Below are positions 16,579-26,155 of a stretch of 64,000 nt of DNA, piece after piece (position 1 is the stretch's first letter; every line of letters starts with the position of its first letter). The DNA comes from Lachnospiraceae bacterium (GTDB lineage: Bacteria > Bacillota > Clostridia > Lachnospirales > Lachnospiraceae). Where the stretch lies: contig JAFRGQ010000082.1 in NCBI GenBank assembly GCA_017433725.1, positions 50,695-114,694 on the forward strand, written 5' to 3'. The notes under the pieces are model-generated. The model was not told the DNA's origin, did not search any database, and saw only the letters and a program-made list of their open reading frames with translations. The translations under genes and the position numbers were made by a program.

Positions 16579-19317
16579 TCACTTTTCTTTTTTTCTCCCA
16601 AAAGGAATCACACACAACACCAGCACCCCCACCAGCGCCGCCAACGACACATACATACCCACCTTAAAGTGCGGCACCGCATACCGTATCATGACCCTGT
16701 TCTCCCCCTTCTCCAGCGTCACGCCCAACATACCTCCGTTGATGTTCAACAGATCGGCCCTGCTTCCGTTCACATATGCCTTCCAGTTCTCCGAATAGAG
16801 AAGCGGTACGCAGAGCACGCCGCCCTTATCCTTCGTAGTGACTGTAGCCGTATATGTATCGTCCCGGAAGAGAGCATCCTTGATATCCGTTGCAGCGAGT
16901 GCCTCAAAGTCTTTGGCAGCGTTCGATATCGTCGTGATCTTCATCTCGCGGAATGTGATCGCCGCGGTGTTTCCGAGATCCACACGAATATCCTTCACCT
17001 GATCCGGCAGAAGGATATTGAGCTCAGGATAATCTTGGCTCAGGTAATAAATTCTGCTGAGTTCCGGGCAGAGCTGAGGATGCTCTTTCGTCGTCAGGAA
17101 AATCTGAATTTGTGATTCGCCACCAAGAGTATCGGGATCGGCGGTCAGTGTCAGATACTGGATCTGATTTTTTCTGCTTGTGTTAAGCCCCGATAAATCA
17201 TAGAGGAAGTAGGGATCCGTTCCGTTTGAATAGATTGTCAGTGTATGATCTTTATTTTCTTCAAGCGATACGTCATTCGGAGAATAAATTTTCTCCAGAA
17301 GATCCGTTTCTCTTTCCGTGCGGTCAAAATCCGAGGCAGCTTTATTTCCGGAGCTTGCCTCATCCTGAGGCAGGATCTCTTCTGTCCTCACGTATCCTGT
17401 CGTGAGAGCACGCATGCGGTCGATGCCGTCAAGGGCGGAAAAAGCGGCTCCGTTCAGCTCATTTTCATAGACATAGCCGAAGGGGAGGGCGTTGACATTT
17501 TCAAATATCCTGTTCGTACCCGTCTCATCAACCTTCTTGAAAAGAGACTCCTCATAGGTGTCAGCAAAGAAATCGGGCTCATCGGTAATCAGATATTTTC
17601 CTCCAAGCAGCGTATACAGGTAGTACTGAGGATATCCGACGATGAAGAAATTGCTGGATTTCTGATATACTTTAGCAGCCCGGGTCAGAGAGACGAGCGA
17701 AGCGGCGTTGGTATTGGAATATACACTGACGGAGTTATGACCGTCGACCAGACCTTCGTTGGCTGTATCGTAATCCAGACCGGTGCAGATCCGGTAGAGA
17801 GATTCGTCTGTACTCCGGATTTTTCCGGATGCTTCCTGTGTGCCGTCATTGTAAAAATTATGTGTGAACCCTTCCTTGGTCAGGAAATCGCGGTCATACA
17901 GAGAAGGTATGCTCTGTACTGCAAGCTCTCCTATGAGGACCAGCAGCATGATTGCGGGAAGTAGTTTCTGTCTGAGCTTCTCCGAGAAATGCATGAAGAG
18001 AAGCACAGTAAAAAATACGACACATGCGGCCGACAGCACCAGGGTCTTGTTCCTGAAGTTGAAAGCAAAGCGGTCTTTTGTGTAATAAAGCAATGCGAGC
18101 GAACCAATCGTGATCACCGGAGTCAGAATCCCGGAGAGTACCAGCGGGGCCTTGTGTATACCTTCTTCGAGATCCTTCATTAGGAATGCTATCGCAATGC
18201 ACTCAGCAAAGCAGATGATGAAAGAATAGCGCTGCGCGTGACGGTTGAATGTCAGGATAAATCCCGCGAGCGGAACCGCGAGCATGGCTGCGGTAATCAG
18301 CAGGGAGAAGAGTGTTTTTACAAATGTTCCCCTGCGGAAGAAAAGGTACACTACAGCAAATGTGAAAAGGATACTCGTCGACAGAAGAGCCGTCTCATAA
18401 TAATTCAGAGATCCGGTAAAAGCGTTCCCGGAACCGAAAAGGTTAGCAGAGAAGACTCTTCCGAGGAACGTCATGTAGGTTTTCCAGTCATATGGCGTAA
18501 TGAGTGCCTTGATTCCTGCGGACGTCGTATCTCCGGATCGAGCGCTGCCTGTGAAGGACATGATGATCGGCAGGACCGATACAGCAGACACGAGGACTGC
18601 GCCGATTCCGATTGCGAGCAGCATGAACAGTCTTTTGAACGTGAGAACGAATTTTCCTTCCCCGCCGGAATAAAATGTGTAAAGAATGACGTAGAGGGCG
18701 CTCACCGCAGCTGTCATGTAGAAGAAATAGTAATTGGATATCAGGAAGATCGCGTATCCGAGGAGGAGCAGCATAGCTCTTCTGATACCGCCGTTTTGCA
18801 GAAAACACTGTAAAAGGAACATGACCACGGTGAACATGAGCATGCACATACCGTAGCTGTAATTCTGTCCCCATACGACCATATAGGATGAGAAACTCCA
18901 GGCCAGGGATGGAAAGAGTGCGGCGTAATCGTTCTTTGCAAGGCGCCTGAAAAAACCGAACGCGAAAAGTGCGGTCAGCATATGTGTCAGAAATACGACC
19001 AGCAGGATGCCGATCGGGAAATTGTCACGTCCGAAAAGCAGGATCAGGAACTTCAGCGGGTTTATGTACTGCAGGAAGGTGGATGTTGTGTCGGCGCCGA
19101 GACCGTCCCAGAGCGTGTAGTAGCTGAATGTACGTGTTCCGAAAAGGCGTGAGAGCATTACAATGATCGGATAGCTTGATGAGAGCGAGTCGGAACCGAC
19201 GTCGCTGTACATGTAGACCGCATCGCCGAACAGAAAACGACCGTACAGTATCAGATACAGTACGGCCGTCGCTGCAAGGAGTGTGGTCCGTGTGTGTTTT
19301 CTTATGAAGGAAGACAT
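16579..19317 (-). CDS. YfhO-family polytopic membrane protein
   Basis: A 912-residue protein with about a dozen hydrophobic helices in its first ~470 residues, a large external domain (~480-875) and a last helix near the C-terminus. An early external motif YMYSDVGSDS, and WGQNYSYGMCML later, match YfhO-type GT-C-like proteins. In Firmicutes such proteins are linked to glycosylation of wall polymers, using polyprenyl-phosphate sugars. It is the last gene of the leftward operon, after wecE, with AGGAGG 11 nt before its ATG. It probably transfers a sugar made by this operon to a surface glycan (inference). A paralogue lies at 48383-51310. Confidence 0.8.
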   Translation of the reverse strand: MSSFIRKHTRTTLLAATAVLYLILYGRFLFGDAVYMYSDVGSDSLSSSYPIIVMLSRLFGTRTFSYYTLWDGLGADTTSTFLQYINPLKFLILLFGRDNFPIGILLVVFLTHMLTALFAFGFFRRLAKNDYAALFPSLAWSFSSYMVVWGQNYSYGMCMLMFTVVMFLLQCFLQNGGIRRAMLLLLGYAIFLISNYYFFYMTAAVSALYVILYTFYSGGEGKFVLTFKRLFMLLAIGIGAVLVSAVSVLPIIMSFTGSARSGDTTSAGIKALITPYDWKTYMTFLGRVFSANLFGSGNAFTGSLNYYETALLSTSILFTFAVVYLFFRRGTFVKTLFSLLITAAMLAVPLAGFILTFNRHAQRYSFIICFAECIAIAFLMKDLEEGIHKAPLVLSGILTPVITIGSLALLYYTKDRFAFNFRNKTLVLSAACVVFFTVLLFMHFSEKLRQKLLPAIMLLVLIGELAVQSIPSLYDRDFLTKEGFTHNFYNDGTQEASGKIRSTDESLYRICTGLDYDTANEGLVDGHNSVSVYSNTNAASLVSLTRAAKVYQKSSNFFIVGYPQYYLYTLLGGKYLITDEPDFFADTYEESLFKKVDETGTNRIFENVNALPFGYVYENELNGAAFSALDGIDRMRALTTGYVRTEEILPQDEASSGNKAASDFDRTERETDLLEKIYSPNDVSLEENKDHTLTIYSNGTDPYFLYDLSGLNTSRKNQIQYLTLTADPDTLGGESQIQIFLTTKEHPQLCPELSRIYYLSQDYPELNILLPDQVKDIRVDLGNTAAITFREMKITTISNAAKDFEALAATDIKDALFRDDTYTATVTTKDKGGVLCVPLLYSENWKAYVNGSRADLLNINGGMLGVTLEKGENRVMIRYAVPHFKVGMYVSLAALVGVLVLCVIPFGRKKEK

Positions 19318-19414
19318 AGCACGTAAAACCTCCTAAATGTACTTTAGTGTGAGATGTCCCCGCCCATACAGGCGGTGCATTTCAAATCTGTGCGCTCCAA
19401 AAGAACGTACAGAT

Positions 19415-20542
19415 TTATTCGAAGAATGAAAAGATGGAAGAGACGACTTTCTCACGATCTTCCTGTGTGATTCCGTAATACAGAGGTAGTCTGAGAAGAC
19501 GTTCGCTTTCCTTCGTCGTGTACTCATCCTCGCCGTGGAACCGTCCGAACTTCATACCGGCAGGTGCGCTGTGAAGCGGAATATAGTGGAACACAGCCAG
19601 GATACCGTTCTCTTTCAGATGCTTTATAAGTGCGGACCGCTGCTCAAGATCAGCCGCTTTGATGTAGTACATGTGCGCATTGTGACCGCATTCTTCCGGG
19701 ATATACGGCTGCTTAATAAGACCTTTGTCCGCAAGCGGGCGGAGAGCCTTATTGTAGTAATTCCATGTCGTCATGCGATCGTTGTAAATCGTGTCATATT
19801 CCTCGAGCTGTGCCCAAAGGTAGGCTGCATTGAGATCGCTTGGCAGATAAGATGAACCGTAATCTACCCAGGTGTACTTGTCAATCTGGCCGCGGAAGAA
19901 CTTGCTTCTGTCGGTACCTTTCTCGCGGTAAATCTCGGCCTGATCTCTGTATGCGAGATCCGGAAGAACCAGTGCTCCGCCTTCTCCCATGGAGAAATTT
20001 TTCGTCTCATGGAAAGAATAGCATCCGAAGTCGCAGTCCTTACCGAGGAACCTGCCCCTGTAAGTGGAGCCGAATCCCTGTGCCGCATCTTCGACGACTT
20101 TCAGGCCGTGCCTTTTTGCGATAGTCCTGATGGTATCAATCTCGCAGGCTACTCCGGCGTAATCCACCGTCACAATGACGCGTGTTTTGTCCGTTATGGC
20201 TGCCTCGATCTTCTTTTCATCGATGTTCATCGTATCGGGACGAATGTCGACGAATACGAGCGTTGCGCCTCTCTGCACAAATGCATCTGCTGTTGAGCAG
20301 AACGTATAGGATGGCAAAATGACTTCGTCACCCGGCTTCAGGTCACAGAGAAGAGCTGCCATCTCAAGCGCCGACGTTCCGGAAGTGGTAAGGTATGTTG
20401 CCGGAACACCGAACTTCTCATTCATCCATGCCTGGCATTTTTTTGTAAAAGGTCCGTCACCGCAGATTTTTCTGTTCTCAATGGCCTGTTTCATGTAATA
20501 TGTTTCTTTCCCGGTGCTTGGCGGGACATTAAAATCAATCAT
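19415..20542 (-). CDS. wecE: dTDP-4-amino-4,6-dideoxygalactose transaminase
   Basis: A 375-residue PLP aminotransferase of the DegT/DnrJ/EryC1 family, very close in motif to E. coli WecE/RffA. It shows KICGDGPFTKKC, FVDIRPDTMNIDE, SFHETKNFSMGEGG with the PLP lysine, and AVFHYIPLHSAPAG. WecE makes dTDP-Fuc4N from dTDP-4-keto-6-deoxyglucose, the product of RmlA/RmlB encoded on the other side of the divergent promoter. The start at 20542 (MIDFNVPPS) was chosen because CGGAGG lies upstream and the family begins there. It overlaps the ATP-grasp gene by 8 bp. Confidence 0.93.
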   Translation of the reverse strand: MIDFNVPPSTGKETYYMKQAIENRKICGDGPFTKKCQAWMNEKFGVPATYLTTSGTSALEMAALLCDLKPGDEVILPSYTFCSTADAFVQRGATLVFVDIRPDTMNIDEKKIEAAITDKTRVIVTVDYAGVACEIDTIRTIAKRHGLKVVEDAAQGFGSTYRGRFLGKDCDFGCYSFHETKNFSMGEGGALVLPDLAYRDQAEIYREKGTDRSKFFRGQIDKYTWVDYGSSYLPSDLNAAYLWAQLEEYDTIYNDRMTTWNYYNKALRPLADKGLIKQPYIPEECGHNAHMYYIKAADLEQRSALIKHLKENGILAVFHYIPLHSAPAGMKFGRFHGEDEYTTKESERLLRLPLYYGITQEDREKVVSSIFSFFE

Positions 20543-21821
20543 GCATTTCCTCCGTACAGTGATAAGTCCCAAGGCAATTCGGATACAGAAGATCATGACC
20601 GTCTGCATCTCTCATTGCCATTTCAGAAATGATTTCTTCTGAACGTGCATCGATTTCCTCCCTTGAGTCCGCAACGATATAGAAGCGGGCCGCATAGGGC
20701 ATTCTCTGCGGAGAACCGATCCGTTCGCCGGCAGAATAGAAAATCTTACCGTATTGTACATCGTTTCGGGCAAGAATGGCAAGAGCGGAGCTCAAATCGG
20801 CGACAATTCCGTCCTCTGCATGGAAATAAATGACGGCTGCAGAGTTTTTGGCAAACGGATTACAGGAATCGAGCAGCGAGCGCAGCTTTATTCTGTCAAA
20901 TGCTCCCGCAAGCAGGATATCTTCAATCGAGACGCAGGTGGTGAACTCGATGAGCTCATGCTCGTATCCGAGATATCTTGCGGCAATCTCGCCGACCATG
21001 AATCCTTTTTTCGGTCCCCAGAAGAACTGCATGGAAAGAGGTCCGTCCGTCTGACCGGTTTTCACTATGTAACGGGAGAGCGCATCAAGCGCGGGCTCAT
21101 ACACTTTGTCTATCAGTCTGGATGGATAAATGTTACGGGTGCTGAGCGGAATCTCCGACGGATCGTGGGATGTCTTTTCCCGGTCTGCGATACCAAGAAC
21201 GCGGACTGTTCCGTCCAGTACCCAGCACTGCATATTGAATTCATATTCGTCATTGTACTCTTCCGCAAGGACTTCCGGCCTGTGTGATGTTTTAAGGCAA
21301 GATTCAAAGTGAGCGCGGATGTCGGATGCGCTGCTTACAATGCGTAGGCCGCGGGATCCGTACATGTCGAGCGGCTTTATGATCATGGGAAATTCGAACC
21401 CGGTGAGTTCCGTATCCTCAAAGTCCGGTTTGAGAAGGACGCTCTTTGTCGTTCCGATTCCAAGCTCTTCGCATGTTCGGTTCGTCACATCTTTGTCGCG
21501 GTACCAGGGGAGCTGGTCGGGCGTCAGGTGGCAGGGCAGTCCGGCTTTGTCTGCGATTCTGACCATGCACTCCAAAAGAAGGTCCGAGTAGGCCGTGGTG
21601 ATGGCGTCGGCATGTTCTTTTGCGGCGATGCCGGCTACAAGCGCCGTGTCACGGACGTCGGCGTCATAGGCAGAGCCGCCCAATCTCAGGGCTTCTTCTT
21701 TTGCGGGCGCGTCGGGGTTTCCGTCAACGACGACGGGACGGATGTTTTGTCTGACCGCAAGCTTTACGAGCGGGACGAATTCCTCCAGGGCTCCTAATAT
21801 AAGTAAGGTTTTTTCTGACAT
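20535..21821 (-). CDS. ATP-grasp ligase
   Basis: A 428-residue protein with an N-terminal Rossmann-like domain (LLILGALEEF), a central ATP-grasp region (EFPMIIKPLDMYGSRGL, with the ATP-binding lysine) and a later EIAARYLGYEHE metal-site segment. Family members form amide or thioester bonds through an acyl phosphate. Because it overlaps wecE, a likely task is joining a carboxylate (for example an amino acid) to the new 4-amino group of the sugar, or making the acyl donor (inference). It has its own promoter at 21880-21908 and a ~52-nt leader. Confidence 0.75.
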   Translation of the reverse strand: MSEKTLLILGALEEFVPLVKLAVRQNIRPVVVDGNPDAPAKEEALRLGGSAYDADVRDTALVAGIAAKEHADAITTAYSDLLLECMVRIADKAGLPCHLTPDQLPWYRDKDVTNRTCEELGIGTTKSVLLKPDFEDTELTGFEFPMIIKPLDMYGSRGLRIVSSASDIRAHFESCLKTSHRPEVLAEEYNDEYEFNMQCWVLDGTVRVLGIADREKTSHDPSEIPLSTRNIYPSRLIDKVYEPALDALSRYIVKTGQTDGPLSMQFFWGPKKGFMVGEIAARYLGYEHELIEFTTCVSIEDILLAGAFDRIKLRSLLDSCNPFAKNSAAVIYFHAEDGIVADLSSALAILARNDVQYGKIFYSAGERIGSPQRMPYAARFYIVADSREEIDARSEEIISEMAMRDADGHDLLYPNCLGTYHCTEEMHD

Positions 21822-21879
21822 GGGAACTCCATTCTTTTATTTTAAAAGACCGGTCGGGTAACGTGGCCGGTAATGCTGC

Positions 21880-21908
21880 ATTTTATCACCGGCACGGGAT
21901 ACTTGCAA
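21880..21908 (-). promoter_or_regulatory. Sigma-A promoter for ATP-grasp/wecE/yfhO
   Basis: On the minus strand TTGCAA (21903-21908) is 17 bp from TAAAAT (21880-21885), with TG one base before the -10 (extended -10). The predicted start lies about 52 nt before the ATP-grasp ATG. It sits in a 138-bp gap, so the last three genes of the leftward arm can be transcribed apart from the first two. Confidence 0.65.
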
Positions 21909-21959
21909 CGGTAGTTTCAATGAATGAAAAGCGCTGATAATATACTTCATATAAGTAGT

Positions 21960-22940
21960 TCAACATGAAAGCTCACGCAGGACCGCATCCGCGACGACTT
22001 CCATATCTTCCTTGTCATATCGCTGATCGCATGGCAGAGCCAGAATATCGGCTGCATATCTCTGCTCCACGCTCCCCTTCGGAGCATCTGTAATAAGAGC
22101 AGACCAGTAAGTCGGCACGAAGATCTTCTGTGCCGCGAGCTTCTTTCGCAGGGCGGGACCGTTCTTTACAAGCATCGGGTACACGAACGGACCTGTATCC
22201 GGAACGCGCAGGTTGTGGCTCAGTGCAAGTTCGTTGCAGCCGGCAAGACGCGCATCAAGGGCCATATAGTTCGACATCCTTGTTTTTGCGATTCTGTCGT
22301 AATCCAGACCGCCCAGCATATTTTCGGTAAGACGGGACATTCTTGCCGGCGCTGCACCTTCGTAGCCGTGTGCATTGTCAAGCATCTGTTTATAGAACGT
22401 CCCGGCGTCTTTCTCATATCTGCCGAGAATGTGGGAGAATCTACCATGGGAGAAGTCCTGCAGCTCCGGCTCGGCAATCTCCCGGTCCGGATAGAGGTAG
22501 GCTCCGTCGGTCACACCCAGGAACTTTCGGACGGAATAGAGCGTTGCGACGCCTTCCGCTGGTTTCTGGAAAAAAGCGTGCGTGTTGTCCACAAGGACGC
22601 GGTCATAGCGTTCCTTGAATGCGGAGAGCTCTTCGTTGGTCAGCTGACCGTAGGCATTATCTATAAACAGCCATGCATCGTCTTCGAGAGTTTCCGGCAG
22701 CTCGGATGTTTCCGGCCTGAAATCCGGCCGCATGCTGTAGCGTATCAGCTCGATGCCCGCGTCGCGGACAGCGTTCGTGACAGATGCGCATATGAACCAC
22801 GGGAGATAGAGCCTGCGGCATCCGACCTCGGACAGGAACCATGTGATTGCACATCTTCCCAGATTCAATTTTAAACAGCCGGGATGATATTCCCGGCTGC
22901 CAAGGTTTTCAAATTCCAGATATCCACCGATTTCTTTCAT
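21960..22940 (-). CDS. DegT/DnrJ/EryC1-fold protein, short and divergent
   Basis: A 326-residue protein. LPWFICASVTNAV resembles the start of a PLP-aminotransferase large domain, and YSVRKFLGVTDGAYL sits where the PLP lysine segment is expected (Lys in VRKF). It is shorter than standard sugar aminotransferases (~375) and lacks their usual N-terminal glycine-rich SGTSAL motif, so catalysis is uncertain. It overlaps the upstream GT2 by 4 bp (ATGA), so the two are coupled. It could be a degenerate aminotransferase with a different substrate or a partner of WecE. Confidence 0.6.
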   Translation of the reverse strand: MKEIGGYLEFENLGSREYHPGCLKLNLGRCAITWFLSEVGCRRLYLPWFICASVTNAVRDAGIELIRYSMRPDFRPETSELPETLEDDAWLFIDNAYGQLTNEELSAFKERYDRVLVDNTHAFFQKPAEGVATLYSVRKFLGVTDGAYLYPDREIAEPELQDFSHGRFSHILGRYEKDAGTFYKQMLDNAHGYEGAAPARMSRLTENMLGGLDYDRIAKTRMSNYMALDARLAGCNELALSHNLRVPDTGPFVYPMLVKNGPALRKKLAAQKIFVPTYWSALITDAPKGSVEQRYAADILALPCDQRYDKEDMEVVADAVLRELSC

Positions 22941-23893
22941 GAGGTTTCCTTTTCTAAATTATTATCAATATCTTTCTGCCTGAGCACATAGTGCGGCATC
23001 TTCTTCGTCTCATCGAGAATATGCATCATATACTCTCCGAGTATTCCGACGGACAGAAGCGTCAGTCCGGTGGACGCGAGCATGACCAGGATCAGGGAAG
23101 TCCAGCCCTGAACGGACGTGCCGACCGCAAAGTAACGGATCAGATAGAACAACCCGAGGACCATGCTCACGAAGAAGGTGATGATTCCGATATTTCTCAC
23201 AATGATCAGCGGCAGTATCGAGTTGGTCGTGATATCGTAGAGCAGTTCCTTGACAAGCTCCTTCATCGTGTAACCGCTTTTGCCGTAAGCTCGCTCAGCG
23301 TGATGAACATCCACGTTAATGATTCTGTTCGAACTCATGACCAGAAGATTACCGATCTGCGGAAGATGGATGGAAGTATCCATAATAGCATCCACGATGA
23401 ATCTTCTCATCAGACGGAAACTTGTGATTTCGAGATCCGGGTCTTTGCCGAGCATTTTTGAGGTCATGGACACAGAAATCCTTGTGCCGATCTTGCGGAT
23501 GATATTGTGTTTTCTCCCTTCGTAGCGGGCGAGAATGACATCCACATCGTCGCGCTCGTTCATGACTTTTATGAGTTTCGGAATCTCTTCGGGCGGATGC
23601 TGGAGATCGTCGTCCATTGTGATAACGAAATCCCCCTTAACATAATGGAAGCCGCACAGAAGGGCGGGATGCTGGCCGAAATTCCTTGCCATCTGGAATA
23701 TTTTGACCCGGTCGTCCTTTGCGCGGAGAGCCTTCATGACTTCCCAGGAGCGGTCCTTGGAACCGTCATCCACCAGGAGCAGTTCAAAGGGTTCTTTTAT
23801 TTCTTCATCAAATACTTTTGCCAGCCGTGTGTACAACTCATCCAGCATGTGTTCGCCGTAGTATACGGGAACAACGATTGAGTACAGACTCAT
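22937..23893 (-). CDS. GT2 glycosyltransferase, GtrB/ArnC-like
   Basis: A 318-residue protein with an N-terminal GT-A domain (YSIVVPVYYGEHML; ITMDDDLQHPPEE holding the DxD site) and two C-terminal membrane helices (~230-255 and ~262-287). It closely follows the polyprenyl-phosphate sugar transferase pattern and would place a sugar, perhaps the WecE-derived amino sugar, on undecaprenyl phosphate for the YfhO protein of the same operon. First gene of the leftward arm, with a ~96-nt leader from the shared divergent promoter. Confidence 0.87.
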   Translation of the reverse strand: MSLYSIVVPVYYGEHMLDELYTRLAKVFDEEIKEPFELLLVDDGSKDRSWEVMKALRAKDDRVKIFQMARNFGQHPALLCGFHYVKGDFVITMDDDLQHPPEEIPKLIKVMNERDDVDVILARYEGRKHNIIRKIGTRISVSMTSKMLGKDPDLEITSFRLMRRFIVDAIMDTSIHLPQIGNLLVMSSNRIINVDVHHAERAYGKSGYTMKELVKELLYDITTNSILPLIIVRNIGIITFFVSMVLGLFYLIRYFAVGTSVQGWTSLILVMLASTGLTLLSVGILGEYMMHILDETKKMPHYVLRQKDIDNNLEKETS

Positions 23894-23995
23894 GATTTCC
23901 TCGTTTTCTGTTCAAAATTCATTTCGGTAACAATGATTTTGTCAGATCTCCGCACGGACAGACCGGAACCTGCCGGCAGAATCCGACACTGTAAC

Positions 23996-24024
23996 AATAT
24001 ACCATGTTTAACGCTTTCTTGCAA
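23996..24024 (-). promoter_or_regulatory. Leftward sigma-A promoter sharing its -35 with the rml promoter
   Basis: Read on the minus strand, TTGCAA (24019-24024) is 17 bp from TATATT (23996-24001). TTGCAA is its own reverse complement, so the same six bases serve as -35 for the rightward promoter. It drives the GT2 at 23893. Confidence 0.65.
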
Positions 24025-24047
24025 CTCATCATCGATGATGCTATAAT
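24019..24047 (+). promoter_or_regulatory. Rightward sigma-A promoter for rmlBA-rmlC with palindrome in spacer
   Basis: TTGCAA (24019-24024), a 17-bp spacer, then TATAAT (24042-24047), with TG upstream of the -10. The spacer holds the perfect 14-bp palindrome CATCATCGATGATG (24027-24040), a possible operator. The predicted start gives a leader of about 68 nt before rmlB. Confidence 0.8.
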
Positions 24048-24121
24048 AACTCTGTCTGTACTATAATAGCAAAAAAGTGCTGGTACCAATACAGCATATA
24101 AAAAAGGAGATTTAACGGAAT

Positions 24122-25204
24122 ATGAGAACGTATGTCGTCACAGGTGGCGCCGGCTTTATCGGGTCAAATTACATTCACTATATGTTCAGAAAATACGGCG
24201 ATGAGATTCGCATCATTAATGTGGATAAACTTACATATGCAGGAAATCTTGAGAACCTGAAAGATGTAGAGAACAGAGACAACTATACATTTGTAAAGGC
24301 TGACATCTGCGATGCGGAAGCGATCGGCAAAATCTTTGAGGAGAATGATGTTGACCGCGTTGTACATTTTGCCGCTGAGAGTCATGTCGACCGATCCATC
24401 AAGGATCCGGGCGTATTTGTCAAGACAAATGTCCTCGGAACGCTCACGATGCTCAACGCCGCAAGAGCTGCATGGGAGCGTGAGGACGGCACATATCCGG
24501 AAGGAAAGAAGTTCCTGCATGTTTCCACCGATGAAGTGTACGGCTCCCTTTCCAATCCGAACGAATACTTCTATGAGACGACTCCGTATGATCCGCACAG
24601 TCCGTACTCCGCGAGCAAGGCGTCTTCTGACTTTATGGTCAAGGCTTTTATGGATACGTATAAGTTCCCGGCCAACATTACGAACTGCAGCAACAACTAC
24701 GGTCCGTATCAGTTCCCGGAAAAGCTGATCCCGCTTATGATCAATAACGCTCTTCACGGAAAGGATCTGCCTGTCTACGGCGACGGAAAGAATGTACGTG
24801 ACTGGCTCTATGTTGAAGACCACTGTAAGGGCATCGATATGGTCCAGGAAAAGGGAAAACTTTTTGAGACATATAATATCGGCGGTCACAACGAGAGAGA
24901 AAATATTCAGATCGTTAAGACAATCATCAGCACACTTCGCGAGGAGCTCGCGGATGACGACCCGAGAAAAGAGAATGTATCCGAAGACCTTATCAAGTAC
25001 GTCACAGACCGCAAGGGCCATGACCGCAGATACGCCATCGCACCGGATAAGATCAAGGCTGAGATCGGTTGGTATCCGGAGACATGCTTCGAGGAAGGTA
25101 TCAAGAAGACAATCCGCTGGTACTTCGACCATCAGGAATGGATGGAACATGTGACAAGCGGCAATTATCAGAAGTATTATGAGGATATGTACGCAGGTCG
25201 CTGA
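24122..25204 (+). CDS. rmlB: dTDP-glucose 4,6-dehydratase
   Basis: A 360-residue extended SDR with TGGAGFIGSNY at the N-terminus, the STDEVYGSL active-site segment and YSASKA. It turns dTDP-glucose into dTDP-4-keto-6-deoxyglucose, the branch point used both by RmlC/RmlD (rhamnose) and by WecE (amino sugar) in the divergent operon. First gene of the rightward arm, with AAAAAGGAGA upstream of the ATG. Confidence 0.96.
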   Translation: MRTYVVTGGAGFIGSNYIHYMFRKYGDEIRIINVDKLTYAGNLENLKDVENRDNYTFVKADICDAEAIGKIFEENDVDRVVHFAAESHVDRSIKDPGVFVKTNVLGTLTMLNAARAAWEREDGTYPEGKKFLHVSTDEVYGSLSNPNEYFYETTPYDPHSPYSASKASSDFMVKAFMDTYKFPANITNCSNNYGPYQFPEKLIPLMINNALHGKDLPVYGDGKNVRDWLYVEDHCKGIDMVQEKGKLFETYNIGGHNERENIQIVKTIISTLREELADDDPRKENVSEDLIKYVTDRKGHDRRYAIAPDKIKAEIGWYPETCFEEGIKKTIRWYFDHQEWMEHVTSGNYQKYYEDMYAGR

Positions 25205-25219
25205 GAAAGGAGTTTACTT

Positions 25220-26089
25220 ATGAAGGGAATTATTCTTGCAGGCGGTTCCGGAACGAGACTGTATCCGCTGACCAAGGCAGTCAGTAAGCAGATGATGCCT
25301 GTCTATGATAAGCCGATGATTTACTATCCGCTTTCCACACTGATGCTCGCCGGAATCAGGGACGTTCTGATCATATCCACGCCGCGCGACCTTCCGGCGT
25401 TCGAGGAACTCTTCGGTGACGGCAGCCAGCTCGGAATGCATTTTGAGTACGCTGTGCAGGACAAGCCGAGAGGACTCGCCGATGCCTTCATCATCGGCGC
25501 CGATTTTATCGGCGATGACAGGGTAGCGCTTGTGCTCGGTGATAACATTTTCTATGGACAGAGTTTTTCCAAGGTCCTTAAGGAAGCAGCCGGAAGAGAA
25601 AAAGGTGCTACGATTTTCGGTTATTATGTAAAAGACCCGTCAGAATACGGCGTAGTGGAATTTGACGAGAACGGAAAAGCGATCTCCATTGAGGAGAAGC
25701 CGAAATATCCGAAGTCAAAGTATGCCGTTCCGGGACTTTACTTCTATGACAATGACGTCGTGGAGATTGCACGCAATGTCAAGCCTTCCGCAAGGGGAGA
25801 GATAGAAATCACATCCATCAATAATGAGTATCTTCGCAGGGGTGACCTCTACGTCGAGACGCTCGGACGCGGATTTGCATGGCTCGACACGGGCAATCAT
25901 GACATGCTTCTTGATGCAGCGGATTTCGTAGCCGCTTTCCAGAAGCGACAGGGAATGTACATATCCTGTATCGAGGAGATCGCATTCAGACGCGGCTTCA
26001 TCGACGCAGCGCAGTTAAGAAAACTTGCAGAGCCGCTGATGAAGACACCATACGGTCAGTATCTGCTTGATGTGGCGGAAGGTCTGTAA
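25220..26089 (+). CDS. rmlA: Glucose-1-phosphate thymidylyltransferase
   Basis: A 289-residue nucleotidyltransferase of standard RmlA length. [20 protein letters not shown] is the nucleotide-binding start, and GDNIFYG is a strict family motif. It makes dTDP-glucose from dTTP and glucose 1-phosphate, feeding RmlB just upstream. AAAGGAG precedes the ATG; the gap from rmlB is 15 bp. Confidence 0.96.
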   Translation: MKGIILAGGSGTRLYPLTKAVSKQMMPVYDKPMIYYPLSTLMLAGIRDVLIISTPRDLPAFEELFGDGSQLGMHFEYAVQDKPRGLADAFIIGADFIGDDRVALVLGDNIFYGQSFSKVLKEAAGREKGATIFGYYVKDPSEYGVVEFDENGKAISIEEKPKYPKSKYAVPGLYFYDNDVVEIARNVKPSARGEIEITSINNEYLRRGDLYVETLGRGFAWLDTGNHDMLLDAADFVAAFQKRQGMYISCIEEIAFRRGFIDAAQLRKLAEPLMKTPYGQYLLDVAEGL

Positions 26090-26155
26090 AGCGAGACTTG
26101 AATGAAATCGGTTCTGGATCAGATAGGGAATGATAACAAGGGAGCAACAGCAGAC

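Noticed and set aside
16564-17115. 183-residue plus-strand open frame
   Set aside because: It is antisense to the YfhO gene, lacks a ribosome site and shows no recognisable protein features.
24164-25150. 328-residue minus-strand open frame across rmlB
   Set aside because: It is the antisense shadow of rmlB, a well-supported gene.
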